A stretch of DNA of 64,000 nucleotides, taken from contig NZ_PZJM01000001.1 in the NCBI RefSeq assembly GCF_003206045.1, positions 301,358 through 365,357 of the forward strand. The letters are read 5' to 3'. The notes beneath the pieces are model-generated. The model did not search any database and was not told where the DNA came from. It saw only the letters and a list, made by a program, of their open reading frames with translations. This DNA is from Salinicola lusitanus (GTDB taxonomy: Bacteria; Pseudomonadota; Gammaproteobacteria; Pseudomonadales; Halomonadaceae). A program made the position numbers and the translations under genes. This document shows, in pieces, positions 1 through 8,555 of this stretch (position 1 is its first letter; the number at the start of each line of letters is the position of its first letter).

Positions 1-1
1 C

Positions 2-55
2 TTCCTGCCGGTGGACTATGCCCCCGGCTACTGGGTATCCCTGCATGACGACTGA
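2..55 (+). CDS. C-terminal end of an upstream gene (partial)
   Basis: An open frame enters from the left edge and gives 17 residues ending ...PGYWVSLHDD before TGA at 53-55. Its stop overlaps the ATG of the following iron-type ABC permease at 45, the translational coupling usual inside an operon. In such operons the gene before the permease is often the periplasmic substrate-binding protein. That identity is inferred from position only, because the visible tail carries no diagnostic motif. Confidence 0.5.
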   Translation, partial: FLPVDYAPGYWVSLHDD

Positions 56-1148
56 GAGTTCCCGCGTGGCCGCCGCGCCGTCGCGTGCGGCCGCCTTCGC
101 CCCGGCCGCGGCCGATGATGCCAATCTCTATCGCCGGCTGGTGCTGCGGCGCCAACTGATCCTGGCCGCGCTGGCCCTGGCGCTGTTCGCCAGCCTGTGT
201 ATCGACCTTGCCCTGGGGCCGGCGCGTTTCGGCCTGGACCAGGTGATCGCGGCGCTCTTCACCCCCGGCTCGGTGGAGGATTCGCTGCGGGTGATCCTGT
301 GGCAGATCCGCATGCCGGTGGCACTGATGGCGCTGGTGGTGGGCGCCAGCCTGTCGATCGCCGGCGCCCAGATGCAGACCATCCTCAGCAACCCGCTGGC
401 CAGCCCTTTCACCCTCGGCATCTCCGCCGGGGCCAGCTTCGGCGCCGCGCTGGCGCTGGCCTTCGGGGTGACCCTGGTGCCGGCGCTGGTCGACTACGCG
501 ATCCCGCTCAACGCCTTCATCATGGCGATGCTGACCGCGCTGGCGATTCACTTCCTGAGCATGCGCCGCGGGGTGACGATCGAGACCATCGTGCTGCTGG
601 GCATCGCCATGGTCTTCATCTTCAACTCGCTGATGGCGCTGATTCAGTTCTTCGCCAGCCAGCAGGCGGTCTCCGCGGTGGTGTTCTGGACCATGGGCAG
701 CCTGACCAAGGCGACCTGGCCCAAGCTCGGCATCGCCTTCGCCGTGCTTGCGGTGGTGGTGCCGCTGCTGGCCCGCCACGGCTGGGCGCTGACCGCCATG
801 CGCCTGGGCGATGCCAAGGCCGAGAGCCTGGGCGTCAAGCCGCGGGCGCTGCGTCTGGAGGTGCTGATCATGGTCTCGCTGCTGGCCGCGATCGCCGTCT
901 CCTTCGTCGGCACCATCGGCTTCGTCGGGCTGGTCGGGCCGCATATCGCGCGCCTGCTGCTGGGTGAGGATCAGCGCTTCTTCCTGCCCGGCTCGGCGTT
1001 GTGCGGGGCCCTGATGCTCTCGGTGGGCTCGGTGCTGTCGAAGGTGATCATCCCCGGCACCATCATTCCGATCGGCATCATCACCTCGCTGGTGGGGATT
1101 CCGTTTTTCCTGTTCTTGATCCTCAACCACAAGAAGAACGCATGGTAA
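45..1148 (+). CDS. FecCD-family iron(III)-siderophore/cobalamin-type ABC transporter permease
   Basis: Inner-membrane permease of 367 residues that would form the channel for an iron-chelate or cobalamin-type substrate. After a hydrophilic Ala-rich N-terminus of about 45 residues there are roughly nine or ten hydrophobic segments. Family landmarks are the early LALGPARFGLDQV stretch, GAQMQTILSNPLASPFTLGI, and the late GFVGLVGPHIARLLLG segment that contacts the ATPase. An ATG at 18 is also in frame. I prefer the ATG at 45 because it overlaps the upstream stop by only 11 bases. The end overlaps the ATPase start by 7 bases, so the two are translationally coupled. Family is clear; the substrate is not determined by sequence. 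Confidence 0.9.
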   Translation: MTTESSRVAAAPSRAAAFAPAAADDANLYRRLVLRRQLILAALALALFASLCIDLALGPARFGLDQVIAALFTPGSVEDSLRVILWQIRMPVALMALVVGASLSIAGAQMQTILSNPLASPFTLGISAGASFGAALALAFGVTLVPALVDYAIPLNAFIMAMLTALAIHFLSMRRGVTIETIVLLGIAMVFIFNSLMALIQFFASQQAVSAVVFWTMGSLTKATWPKLGIAFAVLAVVVPLLARHGWALTAMRLGDAKAESLGVKPRALRLEVLIMVSLLAAIAVSFVGTIGFVGLVGPHIARLLLGEDQRFFLPGSALCGALMLSVGSVLSKVIIPGTIIPIGIITSLVGIPFFLFLILNHKKNAW

Positions 1149-1891
1149 CGCTGACGCTCGATCGCCTCTCGGCGCGCTACGGCCGCCGCCAGATCCTCAC
1201 CGACATCTCCACGCCGCCGCTGCACGGTGGCCAGGTAGTGGCGCTGCTCGGCCCCAACGCGGCGGGCAAGTCGACCCTGTTCCGGCGCATCCTGGGGCTG
1301 CTCGAAGGGGAGGGTGAGGTACGCATCACTGGCACTCGCAGTGAGCGTCCGATCGCCTACATGCCCCAGGACAACGGCGCCACCGCGGTGCTGACGGTCT
1401 ACGAAGCGGTGCTGCTGGCGCGCATGCAGGGGCGCCGCCTCAAGGTGGCGGATGCCGACCTCGGCGAGGTCGACAAGGCGCTGGCAGAGCTCGGCATCGA
1501 CACCCTGGCCGGGCGTGACATCGGCAACCTGAGCGGTGGCCAGCGGCAGTTGGTGGGCGCGGCCCAGGCGCTGGTGCAGTCCCCCGACATCCTGCTGCTG
1601 GACGAGCCCACCTCGGCGCTCGACCTCCACCGCCAGATCAGCCTGCTCAGCATCCTGCGCCGACTGGCCCAGGAGCGGAACATGCTGATCATCGCCGCGC
1701 TCCACGATCTCGGCCACGCCCTGCGCTTCGCCGATCAGGCGCTGGTGATCGAAAGCGGGCGACTGGTCGACTGCGGCCCCTGCGAACAGGTGGTGACACC
1801 GCAGATGCTGCGCCACACCTTCCAGGTCGAGGCGCGCATCGAGCCCTGCTCCCAGGGAAGGCCGCAGTTGATCGTCGAAGCCGCCATCTAG
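1142..1891 (+). CDS. ABC transporter ATP-binding protein (iron-siderophore type)
   Basis: A 249-residue cytoplasmic ATPase that would power the preceding permease. Walker A is GPNAAGKST near residues 37-45, the ABC signature is LSGGQ, and Walker B is ILLLDEPTSALD, followed by the H-loop ALHDLGH. Length and order match the FepC/FhuC group. The start is the ATG overlapping the permease stop; the open frame continues upstream to 1001 but that part is antisense-like noise within the permease. With the permease and the upstream partial gene it forms a three-component importer. No Fur box can be assessed because the operon promoter lies outside the window. Confidence 0.92.
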   Translation: MVTLTLDRLSARYGRRQILTDISTPPLHGGQVVALLGPNAAGKSTLFRRILGLLEGEGEVRITGTRSERPIAYMPQDNGATAVLTVYEAVLLARMQGRRLKVADADLGEVDKALAELGIDTLAGRDIGNLSGGQRQLVGAAQALVQSPDILLLDEPTSALDLHRQISLLSILRRLAQERNMLIIAALHDLGHALRFADQALVIESGRLVDCGPCEQVVTPQMLRHTFQVEARIEPCSQGRPQLIVEAAI

Positions 1892-1938
1892 GTATTGCAA
1901 CGGCAACGGCCTACCCTCGCCGACTTTTCGTGCGGAGC

Positions 1939-2868
1939 CTAGTCACCCGCGCTCGGGCTACCCGCACCCAGGCGCCGCCGCGGCCATCCCAGGCGTCGCC
2001 CCTCCAGCGCTGCCAGCATGGCGCCCCCCAGCACCAGCGGCAGGGCCAGCACGAAGCCGCTGGAGAGCGGCTGTCCGAACAGCCACAGATCCGCCAGCAG
2101 CGGCCAGATCAGCGCCACGTACTCGAACGGCGCCAGCCGAGAGACCTCGGTCATGCGCAGCGCCAGCGTCATGCAGATATGCGCCGCACCGCCGAACAGC
2201 CCCGCCAGCACCAGCAGCAGCAGCGTCGGCCAGGCCACCGAAACCCAGCCCAGGGCGGCGGTCGCCAGCCCCGCCAGCGTGGTCACCAGCACGAAGTAGA
2301 ACGCGATCGAGGCGGGCGTCTCGGTGCGCGAGATGCGCCGCACCGTGAGCAGCGCCCCGGCGGTGAGCAGCGCGGCGCCGATACCCAGGGCGTAACCGGT
2401 GATCCGCGACGGCGCCGGGGCGCCGCGCAGTTCGGGCAGGATCAGCACCCCCACCCCGACCAGCACCAGCGTCAGCGCCGCCAGGCGGTGGCGGGTGAGC
2501 CGTTCACCCAGCAACAGGATCCCGCCCAGCGCCAGCGCCACCGGCGCCAACTGGGCCAGCAGGGTCGCCTCCGCCACCGGCAGCCGCGCCACCGCGGCGA
2601 AGGAGGCGAACATCGCCGCCGCCCCCAGCCCCGAGCGCAGCAGATGGCCGAGCGGCCGCCGGGTGGCCAGGGCGCGCGGGAATTCACGCCGCCACAGCAT
2701 GAAGACGACGATCGGCAGCAGCGCGAAGGCGGAGCGAAAGAACACGGTCTGCCCCAGCGGCACCTCGTCGCTGACCGCCTTGACGCAGACCAGCATGCCG
2801 GCGAACAGCAGCCCCGAGAGCAGCCGCAGCAGAATGCCGGCCAGCGGCCGGTCCGTGGTGTCGTGCAT
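1939..2868 (-). CDS. DMT superfamily (EamA) transporter
   Basis: A 309-residue integral membrane protein with about ten hydrophobic helices arranged as two EamA repeats (roughly residues 10-140 and 155-290). It is a probable exporter of metabolites or amino-acid-like compounds, and the substrate cannot be read from sequence. A TTG at 2907 opens the frame, but the ATG at 2868 is preceded by GAGGAG at a good distance, so I use it. It is convergent with the iron ABC genes and stands alone. Nearest families are RhaT/YdcZ-like DMT exporters; a more exact name would be guesswork. Confidence 0.85.
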   Translation of the reverse strand: MHDTTDRPLAGILLRLLSGLLFAGMLVCVKAVSDEVPLGQTVFFRSAFALLPIVVFMLWRREFPRALATRRPLGHLLRSGLGAAAMFASFAAVARLPVAEATLLAQLAPVALALGGILLLGERLTRHRLAALTLVLVGVGVLILPELRGAPAPSRITGYALGIGAALLTAGALLTVRRISRTETPASIAFYFVLVTTLAGLATAALGWVSVAWPTLLLLVLAGLFGGAAHICMTLALRMTEVSRLAPFEYVALIWPLLADLWLFGQPLSSGFVLALPLVLGGAMLAALEGRRLGWPRRRLGAGSPSAGD

Positions 2869-3738
2869 GGAAAGGCGTCTCCTCGGGGCGGGATGATTCG
2901 GCTTCAACGAGCGGGCGACATTATACCTGGGTGCACCGAATCTCGCTGGAGGGCAAGGCCTCCCATTGCCATGAGCTGGAACAGGGAAGTCCCCCTGATC
3001 GCAGTCCGGGGCACGCCCCGACTTTCTCCTGGGCGCAATCCTGCCAGATCGATCACTGTTGATGGCAACAGTATGCCAAGGTCATGCCAACCCTGACCTG
3101 AATGAAGTTAACGCCCGTCCGCCATGCCACGAGCCTCCGCGCCTGGAGGTCGACAATCCGCTTTCCGCAGGATGCGACCACCGAAACTTCATGCGCGGCC
3201 AAACCCGACACCGTGCCGACAATAAACGCAGCGTTAAGATTAACGCTTAAAACATTAGCGCACTAAAATCATCCGACACCAAGTGTGTTATTCGACCCCG
3301 CCAGACCCAGCTATTTTCTCAACCAGACGAGACTAGACCTTCGACTCATAAACCAAAGACCAATAAGGAATTTTTTATTTAAAATCAGCGAGATAAAACA
3401 AAGAATATAGATAGAAGAATTAGCCACAAGGGAATCGACTCGAATCCAATTGACGCCAATTGAAGGCGCTGTTATTCCTGATATATCACAAAATATCACG
3501 ACCAGATAAATCTCGAACCGCGTCAAACTCGGGCAATAAAGCGAGGCCATATTGATTGCTGCACGCCATTTATTTGCCAACGGATAAAGCGCGACGCATA
3601 CCCGACAACCCAGATCGGAGCATTCATCCGACGCCCATGAAAACATGGACCTGGCCGGCTTTTGTTGGCTGGCGGGATGTCATCTGGTGACCTCGTGATC
3701 AACCCACGCAACGCGCTGGCCAAGAGAAGGGAATATCG
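2869..3738. other. 870-bp intergenic region with AT-rich core and repeated motifs
   Basis: No supportable gene. From about 3230 to 3560 the base composition becomes clearly AT-rich, unlike the rest of the window. It holds an 18-bp palindrome at 3230-3247 (AGCGTTAA, 2-bp centre, TTAACGCT), two CCAATTGA copies ten bases apart at 3446 and 3456, and two ATATCAC copies ten bases apart at 3483 and 3493. A minus-strand open frame (3311-3646) has cysteine- and isoleucine-rich, low-complexity composition and no recognisable domain, so I do not call it. The region probably holds the promoter and operators of the dehydrogenase gene at 3739. Confidence 0.6.
3230..3247. promoter_or_regulatory. 18-bp palindrome, candidate operator
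   Basis: Perfect inverted repeat AGCGTTAA-GA-TTAACGCT lying at the edge of the AT-rich intergenic tract. The symmetry and size fit a binding site for a dimeric regulator. Which protein binds, and whether it serves the DMT gene or the dehydrogenase/TRAP genes, is unknown. Confidence 0.35.
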
Positions 3739-4506
3739 ATGTCGATTCAACTATTCGACCTGACCGGAAAAACGGCACTGGTGACAGGCTCATCCAGGGG
3801 TTTGGGTCGTGCTTTCGCGGAAGGATTGGCCGCTGCCGGCGCCGAGGTGATTCTCAACGGCATCAACGAGCAACGACTGACCACTGCCGCCCGCGAGATG
3901 TCAGAAGCGGGCCATCGAGTCCAGACCGCCGCCTTCGACGTTACCGACGACGACGCCGTCAAGGAGGCCTTTTCCCGGTTCGATGAAGACGGCGTCGAGA
4001 TCGACATCGTAGTCAATAATGCCGGCATTCAGTTTCGCAAACCCATGCTGGAACTCGAGACTGCCGACTGGCAACGGGTGCTCGATACCAATCTCACGTC
4101 GGCGTTCGTCGTCGGGCGCGAAGCGGCCAGGCGAATGGTCGAACGCGGTCAGGGCAAGATCATCAATATCGGCTCCCTCACCAGCGAGCTGGCCCGCGCC
4201 ACAGTCGCCCCGTACACCGTGGCCAAAGGGGGAGTAAAGATGTTGACCAAGGCCATGGCAGCGGAATGGGGCGGCCTGGGGATCCAGGCCAACGCCATCG
4301 GTCCTGGCTACATGCTGACCGACATGAACGAGGCTTTGACCTCCAATGCCGAATTCGATGCCTGGGTCAAGGGCAGGACGCCGGCAGGCCGATGGGGCAA
4401 GCCGGAAGAGCTGATCGGGACCGTGGTGTACCTCGCATCGCAGGCCTCCGACTACATCAATGGCCAGATCATCTACGCCGATGGCGGCATGATTTCAGTG
4501 CTCTGA
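3739..4506 (+). CDS. SDR-family oxidoreductase, gluconate 5-dehydrogenase-like (IdnO type)
   Basis: A 255-residue NAD(P)-dependent short-chain dehydrogenase. The Rossmann nucleotide motif TGSSRGLG is at 16-23, NNAG at 93-96, the catalytic Ser near 145 in IGSLTSEL, and YTVAK giving Tyr159 and Lys163. The stretch SELARATVAPY...GGVKMLTKAM closely resembles E. coli IdnO, which interconverts gluconate and 5-ketogluconate, so a sugar-acid substrate is likely. Other SDRs such as 3-oxoacyl-ACP reductases are less similar around the active site. AAGGGA precedes the ATG. It heads a same-strand block with a GntR regulator and a TRAP transporter, which supports a role in sugar-acid catabolism. Confidence 0.85.
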   Translation: MSIQLFDLTGKTALVTGSSRGLGRAFAEGLAAAGAEVILNGINEQRLTTAAREMSEAGHRVQTAAFDVTDDDAVKEAFSRFDEDGVEIDIVVNNAGIQFRKPMLELETADWQRVLDTNLTSAFVVGREAARRMVERGQGKIINIGSLTSELARATVAPYTVAKGGVKMLTKAMAAEWGGLGIQANAIGPGYMLTDMNEALTSNAEFDAWVKGRTPAGRWGKPEELIGTVVYLASQASDYINGQIIYADGGMISVL

Positions 4507-4591
4507 CCGCATCACCACGATGCCTGACAATCTCCAGGCGCAGGTAGCCTGAATCGGCAGACCTGCTTCATGACCCACTGGATCCGACATC

Positions 4592-5335
4592 ATGCCAAAT
4601 GCGCCGGATATGACGCTGCCGACGGTTCAAGACAAAGGCCGCGACAATAAAAGCCTGCTCGAACATGCCTATAGGGAGATCGAGGAGCTGATCGTCACCT
4701 GTCGGTTGGGTCCAGGGAGTTATCTGCGAGTTCGCGACCTGCAGGAAATTACCGGCTATAGCCGCATGCCGGTCTATCAGGCAGTCACTCGCCTGGCGTC
4801 GGATACGCTGGTCACCATAAGGCCGCGACAAGGCGTCCAGATCGCCCCCGTCGACCTGGCAAGAACGGCAACGCTGTTGCATTTACGTCGGGACATGGAG
4901 CGATTCGTCGTCACGCTAGCCTGCGAGAAAGCCTCGCCATTGCAACGAAGGATGCTGGAAAAACTGGCACGGTCCATGGAAAACCAAGCGGCGGCAATGT
5001 CGCTATCGACATTCAACCGTTTCGATCTTCAGATCGATGCCCAGATATTGAAGATCTGTGACGAGCCTTTCCTGGAATATTCGTTGCGACCCCTGCACAC
5101 CATGTTCCGCAGGATCGGGTGGATCTACCACACGAACGCCAAGCCCAATCAGGATCTTTCGGGGACTATCGAAGGCCATCTTGGCGTCCTGCGGGGCATT
5201 CTCTCTCAGGATGCTCAGGCTGCGGCAAAGGCATCGGACAATCTGATGGATTTCATGGGAGAAACCCTGCGCGTCATCGAGCGGGATACCGATCCGATTC
5301 TGCTGAATGTGGAGCTTGATCCAAGCATCGATTGA
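4592..5335 (+). CDS. GntR-family transcriptional regulator (FCD-type)
   Basis: A 247-residue protein with an N-terminal winged helix of about residues 22-90 (LREL-like recognition helix region RVRDLQEITGYSRMPVYQAV, wing TIRPRQGVQI) and a helical C-terminal domain of about 95-235 of the FadR/FCD kind, which binds small carboxylates. It sits between the dehydrogenase and the TRAP genes and probably controls both in response to the transported acid. The start ATG has only a weak GGA ahead of it; an in-frame ATG at 4610 is an alternative. DNA target and effector are not determinable here. Confidence 0.85.
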   Translation: MPNAPDMTLPTVQDKGRDNKSLLEHAYREIEELIVTCRLGPGSYLRVRDLQEITGYSRMPVYQAVTRLASDTLVTIRPRQGVQIAPVDLARTATLLHLRRDMERFVVTLACEKASPLQRRMLEKLARSMENQAAAMSLSTFNRFDLQIDAQILKICDEPFLEYSLRPLHTMFRRIGWIYHTNAKPNQDLSGTIEGHLGVLRGILSQDAQAAAKASDNLMDFMGETLRVIERDTDPILLNVELDPSID

Positions 5336-5487
5336 AGCAGCGATGAGCGTGTCCAGATTCGATGGGAGACACGGTCTCGTCGAGAAGAGGGTGTCGACCG
5401 AACGCCCCCAATCCCGGGTCCTGGACTCACTCATCACGACCCGGCAATAACGTGCGCCAGACGGCGTTACCACCCGAGGAATACGAC

Positions 5488-6489
5488 ATGACAACAGCTT
5501 CCCTCTTGACTCACGCACCTCGTCTTGCCGCCCTGGCCGCCGGTGTCGCCATGGCACTCGGCAGCCTCTCGGCGTCTGCCGCCCAGTTCAACGCCAAGCT
5601 TTCACTGGACGTGCCCGAGGGCAACACCAAATACGAAGCGGCTCAGCAGTTCGCCGACCTCGTCCGCGAACGCACGGACGACAATGTCGACATCCAGCTG
5701 TTCCCCAACAGCGTACTGGGAGGAGAGACCGAATCCGCGGAGGGGATCCGGCTGGGATCCGTTCAGATGGGCATCATCACGAGCTCCGTACTCTCCTCGT
5801 GGGTACCCGAAGTCCAGGTTCTGGACCTCCCCTATGTCATTACCGATGAAGCCAATGCTTCGGCACTGAGCGAGCCGCTTACCGAGGCCCTATCTTCCAG
5901 TTTCGAGGATCAAGGCTTCCACCTGCTCGGGTTTACCGTCAATGGCGTCCGAGAGCTGATGAGCAGCTTCCCGATCCACTCCATCGACGATATCCAGGGC
6001 AAGAAGATGCGGGTCATCCAGAGCCCACTGCATGTGGATGCCTGGCGCGCGGCGGGCGCCAACCCGACGCCGGTACCCGCGCCCGAGATCTACAACTCCA
6101 TGCAGACGGGAGTCATCGATTTCTTCGACAACACGGCCACCAACTACCTGACGAATCGTTTCTATGAAGTCGCGCCCTACTACGTGAAGACCGACCATAT
6201 CTACGCGATGGGCACCTGGGTCGTGGCGCAGAACTGGTGGAAGCGGCTGCCCGAGGACTACCAACAGGCCATCACCGAAGCGGCGCTGGAGGTGCAATCC
6301 CGGGTACCGGAAATGCGCCAGAAGGACGACGAAGCGGCTCTCGCCGAGACCGTGGCGGACGGGGCGACCATCATCGACATCGAAGACAAGACGCCTTGGA
6401 TGGAGGCGATGGCCCCGGTGCGCGAAAAGTACATCGATCAGATTCCCGACGGGGCCGAACTGGTCGAGCTGATTCGCAGCGCCAAGTAA
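5488..6489 (+). CDS. TRAP transporter solute-binding protein, DctP family
   Basis: A 333-residue periplasmic receptor. Residues 1 to about 31 form a Sec signal peptide (hydrophobic core LAALAAGVAMALGSL, cleavage near ASA-A). The mature part follows the DctP fold, with the characteristic KKMRVIQSPLHVDAWRA segment, whose arginine usually binds the ligand carboxylate, then GANPTPVPAPEIYNSMQ and a TDHIYAMGTW stretch. The ATG at 5488 is chosen because GAGGA lies 8 bases upstream and the signal peptide starts there; the frame is open further upstream. It is followed by the fused membrane subunit, making a two-gene TRAP importer. A sugar acid is a plausible ligand from context. Confidence 0.92.
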   Translation: MTTASLLTHAPRLAALAAGVAMALGSLSASAAQFNAKLSLDVPEGNTKYEAAQQFADLVRERTDDNVDIQLFPNSVLGGETESAEGIRLGSVQMGIITSSVLSSWVPEVQVLDLPYVITDEANASALSEPLTEALSSSFEDQGFHLLGFTVNGVRELMSSFPIHSIDDIQGKKMRVIQSPLHVDAWRAAGANPTPVPAPEIYNSMQTGVIDFFDNTATNYLTNRFYEVAPYYVKTDHIYAMGTWVVAQNWWKRLPEDYQQAITEAALEVQSRVPEMRQKDDEAALAETVADGATIIDIEDKTPWMEAMAPVREKYIDQIPDGAELVELIRSAK

Positions 6490-6564
6490 GTTTTCGCCTC
6501 GCTCGGGACCTGCCTGGGCGGGGCGTCAGTCATTGACGATCGATCCCTTTCTGGAGGTAGCACC

Positions 6565-8430
6565 ATGGCTGCCGATCAACCCGCTCTCTCCGCTACCCTG
6601 TCGCTGCTCGATCGATCGGCGGTACGCCTGGAAAGCCTCGTCCGGCTTTCCGTTTTCTCCATCCTGGTGGCGATGTCCCTGGCGGTCCTGGCGGGAGTCG
6701 TTGCCCGCTACGTATTCAACAGCTCCTTCTCCTGGACCGAGGAGTTCGCCATCTGGTGCTTCACCTGGCTGATCTTTCTCGGCGCCGCGCTGGGGGTACG
6801 CCGCAGCCGCCATGTCGTGGCGGACCTGCTGCCGTCATCGCGGGTGCCATGGCTGCAGGCGCTGCTCGAGCCGATGGCGACCACCTTGCTGGCGCTGACC
6901 CTGATCATGATGTACGCCGGCGGCATGCAGTTGACCGAGATGGTCGGAGGGCTCAGTGCGAGCCTGCAATGGCCGAATTCGATCAAATACGCCGTGATTC
7001 CTGCGTCGGCCATGATTTCCCTGGCCTTCTTGCTGGTACGCCGTGTCGACTCTCTCAAGGGGTGTCTACGCAATCTGTTGTGCGTCGGCATCGCCTGGCT
7101 GCTGTTTCAGTGGAGTGACGCCGGTGGCCTCGCTTTCCTGGCCAGCTTTTCACCGAGCCTGGTCATGGTGGCGGCATTCTTTCTGGCTATCGCCATCGGC
7201 GTTCCCGTGGCTTTCGCCCTGGTGCTCGGCGTCTTCATCGCCAGCTCCGCCTCCTTCATCCTGCCGCCACCCGCCGTCGTTCAGAACATGGTGACCGGTT
7301 CGACCAAGTTCATCCTGCTGGCCATCCCCTTTTTCCTGTCGACGGGTTATCTGCTCAATCTCGGTGGGCTGTCGGCGCGACTGATCGACTTTGCCGTCTC
7401 TCTCGTCGGCCATTTCCGGGGCGGCCTGGCCCACGTCAATATCCTCAACAGTCTGATGGTCGGCGGCATCTCGGGTTCCTCCAGCGCCGATGCCGCGAGC
7501 AGTACCAAGATTCTCGTCCCCGAGATGGTCAAGCGTGGCTACTCCCCGGCGTTTTCCTGTGCCGTCAGCGCGGCGTCGGCCATCTTGCCCAATGTCGTGC
7601 CGCCGGCTATCGCCATGCTGGTCTATGCCTCGGTCGCCAACGTGTCGGTGGCCAGGCTGTTCACCGCGGGGGTACTGCCGGCCATTCTGATCGCACTGGC
7701 CTTGATGGGGGTTGCCTACGCCATCTCGGTTCGACGCGACTATCAGTCCTCGAGCCAGCGCGCGCCCTGGTCTACCGTGCGCCACAGCTTTCTACGCGCC
7801 CTTCCGGTGCTGGTCATTACCGTCGGTGTTCTCGGTGGGATTCGTTTCGGGGTCATCACGGCGACGGAGGCGGGCGTCGTCGCCCTGGTCTGGACCTTCA
7901 TCCTGGGGAAGGTGGTGTTCAAGCAGTACGACTGGCGAACGTTCTACCGTGCGTTCAGTGACTGCGCCATGGATGCCGCGCTCATCGGGTTCATCATCGC
8001 GGCATCGGTGCCCTTCGCCTGGGTGCTGATTGCCGAGCAGGTACCCCAGGCCATCGTGGGCTGGGCCGGGGCGGCAGCGGAAGGGCCACTGGGGCTCTTC
8101 CTGATCCTCATTCTCGTGCTGGCCGCCGCAGGCATGTTCCTGGACCTGACGCCGGCCATGCTGATCATCGCGCCTCTGTTTCTGCCCATGATGATCGACG
8201 CTGGCATCGATCCCGTACAACTGGGGATCATCATGATCGTCACGCTGCAACTGGGCGGCGTCTCGCCACCAGTGGGTCTGCTGGTCTTCATCACGTCCCA
8301 GATCGCCAACGTGGCCCCCTCTGCCGTGTTTCGCGCGGTCATGCCTTTCATCTTCGCGACCATGGGCGTCGTGGTGCTGTTGTGCGCTTTCCCCTCGCTG
8401 ACCATCGGGTTATGGAACCTGCTGGAATAG
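6565..8430 (+). CDS. Fused TRAP transporter membrane protein (DctQ-DctM fusion)
   Basis: A 621-residue inner-membrane protein carrying both TRAP membrane subunits in one chain. Residues about 1-165 are the small DctQ part (four helices, with the ARYVFNSSFSWTEEFA motif). After a linker region, residues about 185-615 are the large DctM part, with the family landmarks GVPVAFALVLG, AIPFFLSTGYLLNLGG, MVGGISGSSSADAAS and GGVSPPVGLLVF. Ion-coupled import would use the DctP receptor encoded just upstream. GGAGG precedes the ATG by 8 bases. Fused DctQM proteins are known (SiaQM type); the substrate here is likely a carboxylate or sugar acid. Confidence 0.93.
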   Translation: MAADQPALSATLSLLDRSAVRLESLVRLSVFSILVAMSLAVLAGVVARYVFNSSFSWTEEFAIWCFTWLIFLGAALGVRRSRHVVADLLPSSRVPWLQALLEPMATTLLALTLIMMYAGGMQLTEMVGGLSASLQWPNSIKYAVIPASAMISLAFLLVRRVDSLKGCLRNLLCVGIAWLLFQWSDAGGLAFLASFSPSLVMVAAFFLAIAIGVPVAFALVLGVFIASSASFILPPPAVVQNMVTGSTKFILLAIPFFLSTGYLLNLGGLSARLIDFAVSLVGHFRGGLAHVNILNSLMVGGISGSSSADAASSTKILVPEMVKRGYSPAFSCAVSAASAILPNVVPPAIAMLVYASVANVSVARLFTAGVLPAILIALALMGVAYAISVRRDYQSSSQRAPWSTVRHSFLRALPVLVITVGVLGGIRFGVITATEAGVVALVWTFILGKVVFKQYDWRTFYRAFSDCAMDAALIGFIIAASVPFAWVLIAEQVPQAIVGWAGAAAEGPLGLFLILILVLAAAGMFLDLTPAMLIIAPLFLPMMIDAGIDPVQLGIIMIVTLQLGGVSPPVGLLVFITSQIANVAPSAVFRAVMPFIFATMGVVVLLCAFPSLTIGLWNLLE

Positions 8431-8555
8431 CCTTGGCAGCCATGAAGCCACGCGGGTGATTCCTGCCGACGGATGCCCACGTCCAATGCCGAAATCGATA
8501 GATTGGAGATTGTGGATATACTGCACCTCAGTCACGTCCGAACGGGAAAGCGGTC

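Noticed and set aside
1930..3096. 388-codon plus-strand frame over the DMT transporter
   Set aside because: Gln/Arg/His-rich translation opposite an intact membrane protein, continuing into non-coding sequence.
3311..3646. 111-codon minus-strand frame in the AT-rich gap
   Set aside because: It looks more protein-like than most shadows, but it has no Shine-Dalgarno, no domain and no partner; the open frame can be explained by local AT composition.
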